Source: Microvirga lotononidis (GTDB lineage: Bacteria > Pseudomonadota > Alphaproteobacteria > Rhizobiales > Beijerinckiaceae). Taken from it: a DNA stretch of 64,000 bases. Shown piece after piece: positions 45,584 to 54,475 of this stretch. Where the stretch lies: positions 744,001 through 808,000 of the forward strand of contig NZ_CP141048.1 of the NCBI RefSeq assembly GCF_034627025.1. The letters are read 5' to 3'. A model generated the notes under the pieces. The model was given only the letters and a program-made list of their open reading frames with translations. It had not been told where the DNA came from and did not search any database. A program made the translations under genes and the position numbers. Numbering within the stretch: position 1 is the first letter of the stretch; every line of letters starts with the position of its first letter.

Positions 45584-48388
45584 ATGTTCGGCCTTCCCCT
45601 CACCTTCACCGTTCCGCTGGTCCTGACGGCGCTTGCGGCCCTGCCTGCGATCTGGCTGCTGCTGCGCATCACGCCGCCGCAGCCGAGACGCGTGGATTTT
45701 CCGCCTCTCAAGATCCTGGCCGATCTGCGGCCCGAGCAGGAGCTGCCCGCGCGCACGCCCTGGTGGCTCCTGCTGCTTCGGCTGCTGCTCGCCGCCTTCC
45801 TCATTCTCGCGGCAGCCGGCCCGATCTGGAATCCGCTGGCGGAAGACAACAACCGCTCGCCGCTCCTGATGGTGCTCGACAACGGCTTCGCCGCCGCGCA
45901 CGACTGGCGCGACCGCATGAACCTCGCGTCCGAGCGCATCGAGGCGGCGGGACGCGACGGACGCACCGTCGCGCTCGTGGCGACCGCGGAGGCGCCCGCC
46001 GCCATCGAGCCCACGAGCCCGGCCACGGCCCTGGAGCGGTTGCGCTCCCTCAAGCCGCTGCCGCATCTGCAGGACCGGCAGGCCCATCTCGAGTCGATCA
46101 AACGCTTCCTGGAATCCACGCCCGAGGCCAACATTGTCTGGATCAGCGACGGGGTCGCGGGCGTTGACGGTCAGGGCTTCATCGACGGTTTGGCGCAGAT
46201 GGCGAACGGGCACCGGATCACCGTTCTGAAAGCGGAGCTCGCTCCGGCCCTGGCCGTCGCAGGCGTCGAGAATGCCGGTGGCCAGCTCAACGTCAGGCTC
46301 GTGCGGCCCGAGCCGAACGGACGCGATGCCGGGACCGTGCGAGCCCTCGACCTGAAGAGCCTGCCGCTCGCCGACATGCGCTATGCCTTCGATCCGAACG
46401 CCACCGAGACGAGCGTCGCGTTCGATCTGCCCACCGAGATCCGCAACGCCATCGCACGCATCGAGATCCTGGGCGAGGGATCCGCGGGCGCCGTGCATCT
46501 TCTCGACGAGCGCGGGAAGCGCCGCCGGGTCGGCCTCGTGTTCGGCGGAACCTCCGATCAGGCCCAGCCCCTGCTCTCGCCACTCTACTATATCGAGCGC
46601 GCGCTCGCGCCCTATTCGGAGATCCGCAACGGCCGCGGCGCGGTGGCCGACGCGGTGAGCCAGCTCATAGACGAGCAGGTCTCCGTTCTCGTGCTCGCCG
46701 ACGTGGGCGGCCTCGATCAGGAAACCCTCGGCAAGGTCACGGCCTTCGTCGAGCGGGGCGGCATGCTGCTGCGCTTCGCGGGCTCCCGGCTGGCGGCCGG
46801 CAACGACGACCTCGTGCCGGTGCGCCTGCGGCGGGGCGGCCGCAGCCTCGGCGGCACCCTGTCCTGGGACACGCCCAAGACCTTCGCGCCGTTCACCCGC
46901 GAGAGCCCCTATTTCGGCCTTCAGGTGCCGGAGGAGATCGGCATCCGCCGCCAGATCCTCGCGGAGCCCGACGGCGACCTGCCGGCGAAGACCTGGGCGT
47001 CGCTCGCCGACGGCACGCCGATCGTGACCGCCGACAAACGCGGCGACGGCCTGATCGTGCTCTTCCACGTCACCGCCGACACGACCTGGTCGAACCTGCC
47101 CCTGTCGGGCCTCTTCGTCGACATGCTGCGCCGGACCACGGCCCTCGCGGGCGCGCCGGGCGATGTGAATGCGGAAGCCCGCAATGCGGAGAACGAGACA
47201 GTGGCCCCACGCCTGACTCTCGACGGATACGGCATCTACACCTCGCCCCCGGCGACCGCCCGCGCCATTGCGCGCACCTATGCCGAGCGCGCGAACGGGG
47301 AACATCCGCCAGGTTTCTACGGGCCGGTGGATTCGAGCCTAGCAGTCAATGCGCTCCTGCCGGGAGACCGGCTCGCGCCCCTCAACTACGCCCCGCTCAA
47401 TGCGCAGGTCGCTCCCCTGGCCGGAGCACAGACCATCGACCTGCGCACGCCGCTCTTCATGCTCGCCCTGGCGCTCCTGCTGATCGACACCCTCGCGTCC
47501 CTGTGGCTCGGGGGCCATCTGTCGAACCTCACCGGCCGCCTGCGCCGCGCCGGCGCGACGGCGGCGCTCGTCCTGGGCGCGTTCCTGCTCCTGAACCCGG
47601 CCTCGGACGCCAGCGCGCAGGACCGCCGGCCCTCGATGGCGACGGATAGCTCGAATCCGGCCCTCGTGACGCGCCTGGCCTATGTGATCACGGGCGACAC
47701 GCAGGTGGACGATACGAGCAAGGCGGGCCTGACCGGCCTGACGCAGGTGCTCAGCCAACGCACGGCCCTTTCGCCCGGCGAGCCGATCGGCATCGATCTC
47801 TCGCGGGACGAGGTGGCCTTCTATCCGCTGATCTACTGGCCCATCGTGGCCTCGCGCCCCGCACCGTCGGAGGCCGCGATCCGGCGGCTCGACGCCTTCA
47901 TGAAGGGCGGCGGCACGGTGATCTTCGACACCCGCGACGCCTTCGGCAATCGCCCGGACGGCGCCCCCACGGCGGAAGGCCAGTACCTGCGCCGGATGCT
48001 GGCGAGCCTCGACATTCCAGAACTCGAGCCCGTGCCGTCCGACCACGTGCTCACGAAGACCTTCTACATCCTCGACAGCTTCCCCGGCCGCTATGCCACG
48101 GGCCAGACCTGGGTCGAGGCCCTGCCGCCTGCTCCCGAGGGAGAGGCCAGCCGCCCCGCCCGCTCGGGTGACGGCGTCTCGCCGATCATCATCACGTCCA
48201 ACGATCTCGCCGCCGCCTGGGCCGTGGGCCAGCGGGGCGAGTGGCTGTTTCCGGTCGTCGGCAGCGACCAGCGCCAGCGGGAATTCTCGTATCGCAGCGG
48301 CGTCAACATCGTCATGTACGCGCTGACCGGCAACTACAAGGCCGATCAGGTCCACGTGCCGGCCCTGCTCGAACGCCTCGGGCAGTAA
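45584..48388 (+). CDS. BatA-like/DUF4159 domain membrane protein
   Basis: A 934-residue protein. The N terminus is BatA-like, with a first helix (PLVLTALAALPAIWLLLRI) and a second near residues 64-85, then a long soluble region with VWA-like and GATase-like strands (MVLDNGFAAAHDW). A further membrane region lies at about residues 625-675, and a C-terminal DUF4159 domain from about 690 to the end (LVTRLAYVITGDTQVDDTSK, YPLIYWPIVASR, GGGTVIFDTRDAF). Probably an envelope component working with the MoxR ATPase. Biochemical role unknown. Confidence 0.9.
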   Translation: MFGLPLTFTVPLVLTALAALPAIWLLLRITPPQPRRVDFPPLKILADLRPEQELPARTPWWLLLLRLLLAAFLILAAAGPIWNPLAEDNNRSPLLMVLDNGFAAAHDWRDRMNLASERIEAAGRDGRTVALVATAEAPAAIEPTSPATALERLRSLKPLPHLQDRQAHLESIKRFLESTPEANIVWISDGVAGVDGQGFIDGLAQMANGHRITVLKAELAPALAVAGVENAGGQLNVRLVRPEPNGRDAGTVRALDLKSLPLADMRYAFDPNATETSVAFDLPTEIRNAIARIEILGEGSAGAVHLLDERGKRRRVGLVFGGTSDQAQPLLSPLYYIERALAPYSEIRNGRGAVADAVSQLIDEQVSVLVLADVGGLDQETLGKVTAFVERGGMLLRFAGSRLAAGNDDLVPVRLRRGGRSLGGTLSWDTPKTFAPFTRESPYFGLQVPEEIGIRRQILAEPDGDLPAKTWASLADGTPIVTADKRGDGLIVLFHVTADTTWSNLPLSGLFVDMLRRTTALAGAPGDVNAEARNAENETVAPRLTLDGYGIYTSPPATARAIARTYAERANGEHPPGFYGPVDSSLAVNALLPGDRLAPLNYAPLNAQVAPLAGAQTIDLRTPLFMLALALLLIDTLASLWLGGHLSNLTGRLRRAGATAALVLGAFLLLNPASDASAQDRRPSMATDSSNPALVTRLAYVITGDTQVDDTSKAGLTGLTQVLSQRTALSPGEPIGIDLSRDEVAFYPLIYWPIVASRPAPSEAAIRRLDAFMKGGGTVIFDTRDAFGNRPDGAPTAEGQYLRRMLASLDIPELEPVPSDHVLTKTFYILDSFPGRYATGQTWVEALPPAPEGEASRPARSGDGVSPIIITSNDLAAAWAVGQRGEWLFPVVGSDQRQREFSYRSGVNIVMYALTGNYKADQVHVPALLERLGQ

Positions 48389-48399
48389 GGGGATCATCG

Positions 48400-50472
48400 T
48401 TGCTTTCCATCGGCTTCTCCCCCCTCGTCCCGGCTTACGCCCTCTGGGCCCTCGGCGCGGTCGTGGTGCTGCTGTCGATCCTCGCGCTGTTGTCCCGCGG
48501 CCCCGTGGCGATCCTGCGGGCGATCGCTCTCGGGCTCGTCCTCCTCGCTCTCGCCAACCCGGCGCTCGTTCAGGAAGACCGGGAGAAGGTGAAGGACATC
48601 GTGGCGGTGGTCATGGACCGCTCGACCTCGCAGACGCTCGGCGACCGTCCGGCCATGACCGATCAGGTGAAGGCCGAGCTGGAGCGCCGCTTCGGCTCTC
48701 TGGCCGATGTCGAGCCCCGCTTCATCCAGGCGGATGACGGCAACGGCGATGACGGCACGCGCCTGTTCACCGCCCTGTCCAACGGATTGGCCGACGTGCC
48801 GCCCGACCGGCTCGCCGGCGTCATCTTCGTCACCGACGGCGTGGTGCACGACATCCCGTCGTCGGTCGAGGGTCTGGGCTTCAAGGCACCGCTCCACGCC
48901 CTCATCACCGGCCGCCCGGACGAGCGCGACCGGCAGATCAAGCTTCTCGAGGCACCGCGCTTCGGCATCGTCGGCAAGGACCAGACCATCCGGGCGCAGA
49001 TCATGGAGCGCGGCGGCACCGGCTCGGCCCTCGTGACCGTGCGGCGCGACGGGCAGGTCCTCACCCGCCAGCAGGTGCCGGCCGACACGCCCTTCTCCCT
49101 CGACGTACGCATCGAGCATGGCGGCACCAACGTGGTCGAACTCGAAGTGGAAGGCCTGCCCGGCGAGCTGACGCTGGCGAACAACCGGGCCGTCGTTCCC
49201 ATCGAGGGCATCCGCGAGAAGCTGCGCGTGCTGCTGGTTTCAGGCGAGCCCCATGCGGGCGAGCGGACCTGGCGCAATCTTCTGAAATCCGACGCCAATG
49301 TGGACCTCGTCCACTTCACCATCCTGCGCCCGCCTGAGAAGCAGGACGGAACGCCGATCAACGAACTCTCGCTGATCGCCTTCCCGACCCGCGAGCTGTT
49401 CCAGCAGAAGATCAAGGAGTTCGACCTGATCATCTTCGACCGCTACGCCAACCAGAGCATCCTGCCCTCCAGTTATTTCGAGAACATCGTGCGCTACGTG
49501 CGCGAGGGCGGCGCGATCCTGGTGGCGGCGGGGCCGGAATTCGCCAGCTACGGCAGCCTCGCGCAGACGCGGCTCGCGCCGATCATTCCCGGCCAGCCCA
49601 ACGGCACCATCGTCGAGCAGCCCTACAAGGCGCACATCACCGAGACGGGCGACCGGCACCCGGTCACCCGCGACCTGCCGGGCTCCGAGCAATCGCCGCC
49701 GGCCTGGGGCGAGTGGCTGCGCATCATCGGCTCGCAGGTGCAGTCCGGCGACACCCTCATGTCGGGCGCCGACGACCTGCCGCTCCTGGTACTGCGCCGG
49801 GAGGAGAAGGGGCGCGTGGCGCTGCTGCTCTCCGACCATGCCTGGCTCTGGGCGCGCGGCTATCAGGAGGGCGGGCCGCATCTCGACCTGCTGCGTCGCC
49901 TCGCCCATTGGCTCATGAAGGAGCCCGCCCTCGAGGAAGAAGCGCTGCGCGCCAGCGCCCAGGGACGCTCGATCCGCATCGAGCGCCAGACCATGGCCGA
50001 GACCGCCGATCCCGTGACCCTCACGGCGCCGAGCGGCCAGGAAAGCAGCGTTCCGCTCACCGAGAGCCGCCCCGGCCTCTTCACCGCCCAGGTGCAAAGC
50101 CGCGAACTCGGGCTGCACACGCTCCGCTCGGGCGACCTCGTCGCCTTCGTGAGCATCGGACCGGCCAATCCCCGCGAGCTGATGGACGTGTTCAGCAACA
50201 CGGAGGCCCTGACGCCGATCGCGGAAGCGACGGGCGGATCGGTGCGGCGCGTCGCGATGGCGGGCGATCAGAGCATCACGGTGCCGCGCATCCTGGCGGT
50301 GCATTCCGGCACCCGCCTGTCGGGCGGCGACTGGATCGGGATCCGGCCCAGCGACAGCGCCATCGTCCGCGGCGTCTCGGTCTTCCCGATGGCGCTCGGC
50401 TTCGTCGGCCTCGTGCTCCTGATCGGCTCGACGCTTGCCGCCTGGCTGATCGAGGGACGCCGGAGGGGATAA
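48400..50472 (+). CDS. Large membrane protein with VWA/glutamine amidotransferase-like domain
   Basis: A 690-residue protein. I start it at TTG 48400 (MLSIGFSPLVPAYALWALGA), which has AAGGGG 9 bases upstream and lies just after the DUF4159 stop. Two N-terminal helices (about 10-30 and 36-58) are followed by a VWA-like strand with VAVVMDRSTSQ, a class I amidotransferase-like fold (LRVLLVSGEPHAGERTWRN, IIFDRYANQ, REGGAILVAAGPEFA) and a C-terminal helix (MALGFVGLVLLIGSTLAAWL). Final gene of the MoxR operon; catalytic residues of true amidotransferases are not evident. Confidence 0.85.
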   Translation: MLSIGFSPLVPAYALWALGAVVVLLSILALLSRGPVAILRAIALGLVLLALANPALVQEDREKVKDIVAVVMDRSTSQTLGDRPAMTDQVKAELERRFGSLADVEPRFIQADDGNGDDGTRLFTALSNGLADVPPDRLAGVIFVTDGVVHDIPSSVEGLGFKAPLHALITGRPDERDRQIKLLEAPRFGIVGKDQTIRAQIMERGGTGSALVTVRRDGQVLTRQQVPADTPFSLDVRIEHGGTNVVELEVEGLPGELTLANNRAVVPIEGIREKLRVLLVSGEPHAGERTWRNLLKSDANVDLVHFTILRPPEKQDGTPINELSLIAFPTRELFQQKIKEFDLIIFDRYANQSILPSSYFENIVRYVREGGAILVAAGPEFASYGSLAQTRLAPIIPGQPNGTIVEQPYKAHITETGDRHPVTRDLPGSEQSPPAWGEWLRIIGSQVQSGDTLMSGADDLPLLVLRREEKGRVALLLSDHAWLWARGYQEGGPHLDLLRRLAHWLMKEPALEEEALRASAQGRSIRIERQTMAETADPVTLTAPSGQESSVPLTESRPGLFTAQVQSRELGLHTLRSGDLVAFVSIGPANPRELMDVFSNTEALTPIAEATGGSVRRVAMAGDQSITVPRILAVHSGTRLSGGDWIGIRPSDSAIVRGVSVFPMALGFVGLVLLIGSTLAAWLIEGRRRG

Positions 50473-50519
50473 GCGAGTTCGCGGTCAAAGCAGGCGCGGC
50501 CTGTGAAGGCGTGGCGCGT

Positions 50520-50705
50520 GTTCACCTCTCCTTGAGGGAGAGGTCGACGCGCGTCAGCACGGCGGGTGAGGGGTTACGCCCTCTCCGGAAGCCGCTCTCA
50601 CCCTCGCTGCGCTCGACCGCTCCCCATCCCAAGTCGGGTTTTCCCGACTTGAGCTTGCAGGAACGGATCTCGGGAACACCCGAGATCCGGGAGAGGGAAG
50701 CTGCG
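50520..50705. repeat. Dispersed repeat, type C (CACCTCTCC...GGTGAGGGGTTACGCCCTCTCC)
   Basis: It starts TTCACCTCTCCTTGAGGGAG (hairpin), continues GGGTGAGGGGTTACGCCCTC and ends in GGGAGAGGGAAGC, with extra hairpins inside (AAGTCGGGTTTTCCCGACTT; ATCTCGGGAACACCCGAGAT). The block GTGAGGGGTTACGCCCTCTC recurs at 63561-63580. It fills the gap after the MoxR operon. Confidence 0.65.
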
Positions 50706-50726
50706 GCAGCCTCGGTGCTGGGCCGC

Positions 50727-51239
50727 CTACTCGCCCGTATCGGGCAGCGGGCTCACGAGCCCCTTCGCGCCGGCCATCGCCCCCTCGACCAGTTCCAGCG
50801 CCAGGAATCGCGCCGGGTTGACCGGGCCCGGGAGCTGCAATTGCTGCGGCGGGATGCGCTTGAATCCGAAGCGGCTGTAATAGGGCTCGTCGCCCACGAG
50901 CAGCACCAGGGTGTCGCCCTTGGCCTTGGCGGCGTCGAGGGAGCGGCGCATCAGGGCCGCGCCGATGCCGCGGCTCTCGAAGGCGGGCTCGACCGTGAGC
51001 GGGCCGAGCATCAGGGCCGGGACTTCGCCGGCCTTCACCGGCGTCATGCGGACGGAGCCGACGAGCAGCGTGCCGACCATGGCCGTGAAGGACAGATCGA
51101 GCCGGTGGGACGCCCCTTCCCTCAGGCGGGAGGCTGTGCGGGCGAAGCGCCCCGGGCCGAAGGCGCGCTCGTGCAGGCGCTCGATGGCTTCGGAATCGAT
51201 GGGTTGTTCAGTGCGGATCAGGAGCGAGAGCTCGGTCAT
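50727..51239 (-). CDS. GNAT family N-acetyltransferase (YhbS-like)
   Basis: A 170-residue acetyltransferase. Acetyl-CoA loop: LGPLTVEPAFESRGIGAALM; motif B: VGDEPYYSRFGFKRIP. The same layout occurs in the protein at 9569-10063, so the two are paralogues, though in the present one the loop starts with Glu-Ser where the other has Asn-Gln. Substrate unknown. It is isolated between a repeat and a NUDIX gene on the same strand. Confidence 0.87.
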   Translation of the reverse strand: MTELSLLIRTEQPIDSEAIERLHERAFGPGRFARTASRLREGASHRLDLSFTAMVGTLLVGSVRMTPVKAGEVPALMLGPLTVEPAFESRGIGAALMRRSLDAAKAKGDTLVLLVGDEPYYSRFGFKRIPPQQLQLPGPVNPARFLALELVEGAMAGAKGLVSPLPDTGE

Positions 51240-51386
51240 GACGGACTCGGGACGAGGAAACGGGAATGGCGGCTGAATGAACGTCAGCCGTGTCGTCGTC
51301 GCAAAATCCGGGTGTCGGTCATGAGCTCGGCGTTTCCTCAGGCGGTTAGGCCATAGCAGCGTCGGGAACGCGGCGCAAACCCTCTC

Positions 51387-51869
51387 TCACCAGTTCGCCG
51401 ACGCGGGCTGCCCCTTCAGGATCTCGGCCAGGCGGTTGAGGGTGGCGACCGTCGTGCCCTCGGGCAGCCGGTCGAGAGGGAAGAAGCCCGCCTCGGCGAT
51501 CTCCCGGTCCGGCTGCTTGACCTCCACGACCGTGAAGCGCCGGATCACGTAGACCAGCACGTGGTCGCGCCGGGAAATCCTGCGGTTGAAATACACCCCG
51601 AACAGCTCTGGCGTCCCGTCGAGCGCGATGCAGGCCTCCTCCCGGAGTTCGCGGCCGAGCGCGTCGAGGGCCGTCTCGCCGGTCTCGACCCCTCCTCCGG
51701 GCAGGTGCCAGCCGGGAACATAGGTGTGCCGGATGAGAAAGACCCGGTTCCGGTCGTCGAGAACCGCGCCGCGCACACCCAGCGTCAGGCCGCGGGAGAA
51801 GCGCCAATAAGTGTGGAGGCCCCAGGAGACGAATCGCGCACCCCGGCGGGGCGGAGGAGAGTCAGACAT
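51387..51869 (-). CDS. NUDIX hydrolase with degenerate final box position
   Basis: A 160-residue NUDIX protein. The box is GGGVETGETALDALGRELRE followed by EACI: the catalytic REL-EE core is intact but the Gly that normally follows (EExG) is Cys. WHLPGGG precedes it. The context VFLIRHTYVPGWHLPGG is of the MutT/ADP-ribose general type. Substrate unknown. It is divergent from the short frame at 52003. Confidence 0.85.
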   Translation of the reverse strand: MSDSPPPRRGARFVSWGLHTYWRFSRGLTLGVRGAVLDDRNRVFLIRHTYVPGWHLPGGGVETGETALDALGRELREEACIALDGTPELFGVYFNRRISRRDHVLVYVIRRFTVVEVKQPDREIAEAGFFPLDRLPEGTTVATLNRLAEILKGQPASANW

Positions 51870-52002
51870 CGAACCAGTCGATCACAACAAGATTACAGAA
51901 GGATGAATGTAGTCATTCATCAATTGCATAGCTGTTCCGGCGATTCGGCACGTGACCCGCATTAGACAAAGGTCTAAGACAGCACCAACCAAAGGTGTTC
52001 CA

Positions 52003-52122
52003 ATGTTTCTCGCGCTGATCCTGTCCCGTCTCAACCGTTCCGCCCGCTTCTCCTGGTCCCCGGCCCTCAACCTCGAGGACCGCTCGATCTACTCGACCCT
52101 GATCCCGGGCGCCCAGTACTGA
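52003..52122 (+). CDS. Possible 39-residue peptide
   Basis: A short frame beginning MFLALILSRLNRSARFSWSP and ending TLIPGAQY, with AAAGGTG eight bases before the ATG. It is not very hydrophobic overall, has several Arg/Ser and no recognisable family. It sits between the divergent NUDIX gene and mbfA. Support is limited to the ribosome binding site and coding-like composition. Confidence 0.35.
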   Translation: MFLALILSRLNRSARFSWSPALNLEDRSIYSTLIPGAQY

Positions 52123-52233
52123 TCTTCCGGCGCACCGGCGTGTTCCCGAAGGGTGCAAACCCATGTCCGCGCCCGGTGCTCCGTCTGATCGCCCTGCCCT
52201 CCTGGAAGGGCTTGGCGAAGGCACAGCTTGTTG

Positions 52234-52250
52234 TTTAGAATACTTCTAGA
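52234..52250 (+). promoter_or_regulatory. Probable Irr-binding iron control element (ICE) upstream of mbfA
   Basis: TTTAGAATACTTCTAGA is a palindrome (TTTAGAA-3-TTCTAGA) with a single mismatch, ending 11 bases before the mbfA ATG. It fits the iron control element recognised by the haem-responsive Fur-family regulator Irr in Rhizobiales. Irr is known to repress mbfA at low iron in Agrobacterium and Bradyrhizobium. Binding here is inferred from pattern and context. Confidence 0.7.
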
Positions 52251-52261
52251 CAGGAGCGGCC

Positions 52262-53233
52262 ATGAAGTCTCTGTCCGAACTCTCCGAGCGTGAGGTCATC
52301 GCGCTCGCCATCGCCAACGAAGAGGAAGATTCGCGGATCTACCAGGATTTCGCGGACCGCCTTCGTGTCGATTTCCCTGCCTCGTCCGATATCTTCAACG
52401 ACATGGCCGAGGAAGAGCGGGCCCATCGCAACTCCCTCTATGATTTCTACCGCGCCCGCTTCGGCGAGCACCTCCCGCCCATTCGCCGGGAGGACGTGCG
52501 CGGCTTCCTGAAGCGCCGCGCCGTCTGGTGGAGCCCCCATCTCGACCTCGACCGCATGCGCCGGGAGGCCGAGGTCATGGAGCTGCAGGCCGCGAGCTTC
52601 TACGAAAAGGCCGCCCAGCAGACCCTCGACGTATCGGTGCGCGAGCTGTTCACCAAGCTCGCGGAGGTCGAGCGCGGCCATGAGCGCAAGGCCAGCGAGC
52701 TGCACGCCGCCCACCTGACCGAGAATGCCGAGGCCGCCGAGGAGCACGCCCGCCGCAGGCTCTTCGTGCTGCAATACGTGCAGCCGGGACTGGCCGGGCT
52801 CATCGACGGCTCGGTCTCGACGCTCGCGCCCCTGTTCGCGGCCGCCTTCGCCACCCAGAACAACTGGGAGACCTTCCTCGTCGGGCTTGCCGCCTCCGTG
52901 GGCGCGGGCATCAGCATGGGGTTGACGGAAGCTCTCTCGGACGATGGCGAGATCACGGGCCGCGGCTCGCCCTGGCTGCGCGGCCTGATCTGCGGCGTCA
53001 TGACGGCGGCGGGCGGCCTCGGCCACACCCTACCCTATCTCGTCCCGGATTCCTGGCCCAACGCCTTCCTGCTCGCCACAAGCATCGCGGCGGTCGTCGT
53101 GGCGGTCGAACTCGTGGCGATCTCGTGGATCCGGACGCGCTACATGGAGACGCCGTTCTGGAGCGCAACCATGCAGGTCGTCTTCGGCGGCGTTCTGGTG
53201 CTTCTGGCCGGTATCTTCATCGGCAGCGCTTGA
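52262..53233 (+). CDS. mbfA: Membrane-bound ferritin-like iron exporter MbfA (rubrerythrin-VIT1 fusion)
   Basis: A 323-residue protein: an N-terminal ferritin/rubrerythrin-like four-helix domain (about 1-165) with di-iron type ligands (NEEEDSRIYQDF, EEERAHRNSLYDF, EVMELQAASFYEK, EVERGHERKA), then a VIT1-like membrane domain (about 170-323) with around five helices (PGLAGLIDGSVSTLAPLF; GLAASVGAGISMGLTEAL). Homologues export ferrous iron and protect against iron and peroxide stress. An ICE-like palindrome just upstream (52234-52250) predicts Irr control. Confidence 0.92.
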   Translation: MKSLSELSEREVIALAIANEEEDSRIYQDFADRLRVDFPASSDIFNDMAEEERAHRNSLYDFYRARFGEHLPPIRREDVRGFLKRRAVWWSPHLDLDRMRREAEVMELQAASFYEKAAQQTLDVSVRELFTKLAEVERGHERKASELHAAHLTENAEAAEEHARRRLFVLQYVQPGLAGLIDGSVSTLAPLFAAAFATQNNWETFLVGLAASVGAGISMGLTEALSDDGEITGRGSPWLRGLICGVMTAAGGLGHTLPYLVPDSWPNAFLLATSIAAVVVAVELVAISWIRTRYMETPFWSATMQVVFGGVLVLLAGIFIGSA

Positions 53234-53287
53234 CGCACGGGACGTGGCGCGCGAACTCTCGCTTCCGCTCGCATCAACCCGGCCGCC

Positions 53288-54202
53288 ATGTTCCGCATCG
53301 CTCACCTGACCGACCCCCATGTGGGGCCTCTTCCCCGGCCGCACCTCAAGCAGCTCCTCAGCAAGCGCCTGACCGGCTGGTACAACTGGCACCGCAGCCG
53401 GCACGATCTCCACGACATGGAGCTCCTGGCAGAGCTCGTCGCCGACATCCATGCGCAGCAGCCCGACCACATCACCTGCACGGGCGACACCTGCAATATC
53501 GGCCTGCCCGATGAATGGACGACGTCCCGCGTCTTCCTCGAAGGCCTGGGCGACCCGTCCCGCGTCACCTTCGTGCCGGGCAATCACGACGCCTATGTCC
53601 GAGGATCGCTCGAAGGCCTCCTGCGGGAGGTCGCGCCCTGGACCCGGGGCGACGACGGGCGCGAGGGCACCTTCCCCTATCTGCGCCGCTATGGGCCCAT
53701 CGCCCTCGTCGGCCTGTCCTCCGCCATCCCGACCCTGCCCTTCGTGGCGAGCGGCCGGGTCGGGTCGAAGCAGATGAAGGCCGTCGAGGACATTCTCGGC
53801 GAGCTGGGGCGCGATCCGGGCTGCTTCCGGATCGTGCTGATCCACCACCCGCCTCATGTGGGCGGCGCCGAAGCAGGGCGAAACCTCACCGATGCACGGC
53901 GCTTCGAGAAGATGCTGTGCCGGGTCGGCGCGGAACTCGTGCTGCACGGGCACAACCACGTGGGCTCGCTCGCCCATCTCGACGGCCCGCGCGGCCCCAT
54001 CCCGGTGATCGGCGCGCCCTCGGCCTCCGCCCGGGGGGGAACGCTGACCCACAAGGCCGGCTACCATCTCTTCACCATCGGACAGGACGAGACCGGTTTC
54101 CTCCTCACAGCCGAGCTACGGGGCTTGAGGCCGGACGGGACGGTCGGTGGCATGGGCATGCTTTCGCTCGCACGCATTCGCAAGCCTATAGACAAGCTTT
54201 GA
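53288..54202 (+). CDS. Metallophosphoesterase (calcineurin-like)
   Basis: A 304-residue phosphoesterase with all motifs of the family: HLTDPHVGP (DxH), TGDTCNIGL (GD), VPGNHDAYV (GNHD), HHPPHVGG (H) and LHGHNHVGSL (GHxH). These bind two metals. The substrate may be a cyclic nucleotide, phospholipid or nucleotide-sugar; sequence does not decide. It follows mbfA by 54 bases on the same strand and may be co-transcribed. Confidence 0.9.
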   Translation: MFRIAHLTDPHVGPLPRPHLKQLLSKRLTGWYNWHRSRHDLHDMELLAELVADIHAQQPDHITCTGDTCNIGLPDEWTTSRVFLEGLGDPSRVTFVPGNHDAYVRGSLEGLLREVAPWTRGDDGREGTFPYLRRYGPIALVGLSSAIPTLPFVASGRVGSKQMKAVEDILGELGRDPGCFRIVLIHHPPHVGGAEAGRNLTDARRFEKMLCRVGAELVLHGHNHVGSLAHLDGPRGPIPVIGAPSASARGGTLTHKAGYHLFTIGQDETGFLLTAELRGLRPDGTVGGMGMLSLARIRKPIDKL

Positions 54203-54475
54203 CCGGCGGACCTCTTAAAGCCCTGCCGAACCGGCAGATCATTGCACGGTGATCGCAGAGAGAAGGTCCAGTATAAACCTGGACTGTACTGGCTTCTTCA
54301 AGGCCTTCATTCCGCCTGAGCCACGAAGATCCAGCTCGACTGGCAATATATCCTTAGGTTTTCTGGAACCGCCCCGATCGCACTCCGTTGAACGGATGCA
54401 GCAGCCACCCATGAGTTCCGCAAGCCTGCTCGGCTTCGCACGGTGTTCTGCGATCCCGGAAACAGGAGTCACCCG

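Noticed and set aside
44621..47305. An 894-codon minus-strand open frame
   Set aside because: Antisense to the MoxR-operon genes whose motifs are intact. Low-complexity Arg/Gly/His-rich translation; a shadow of high GC content.
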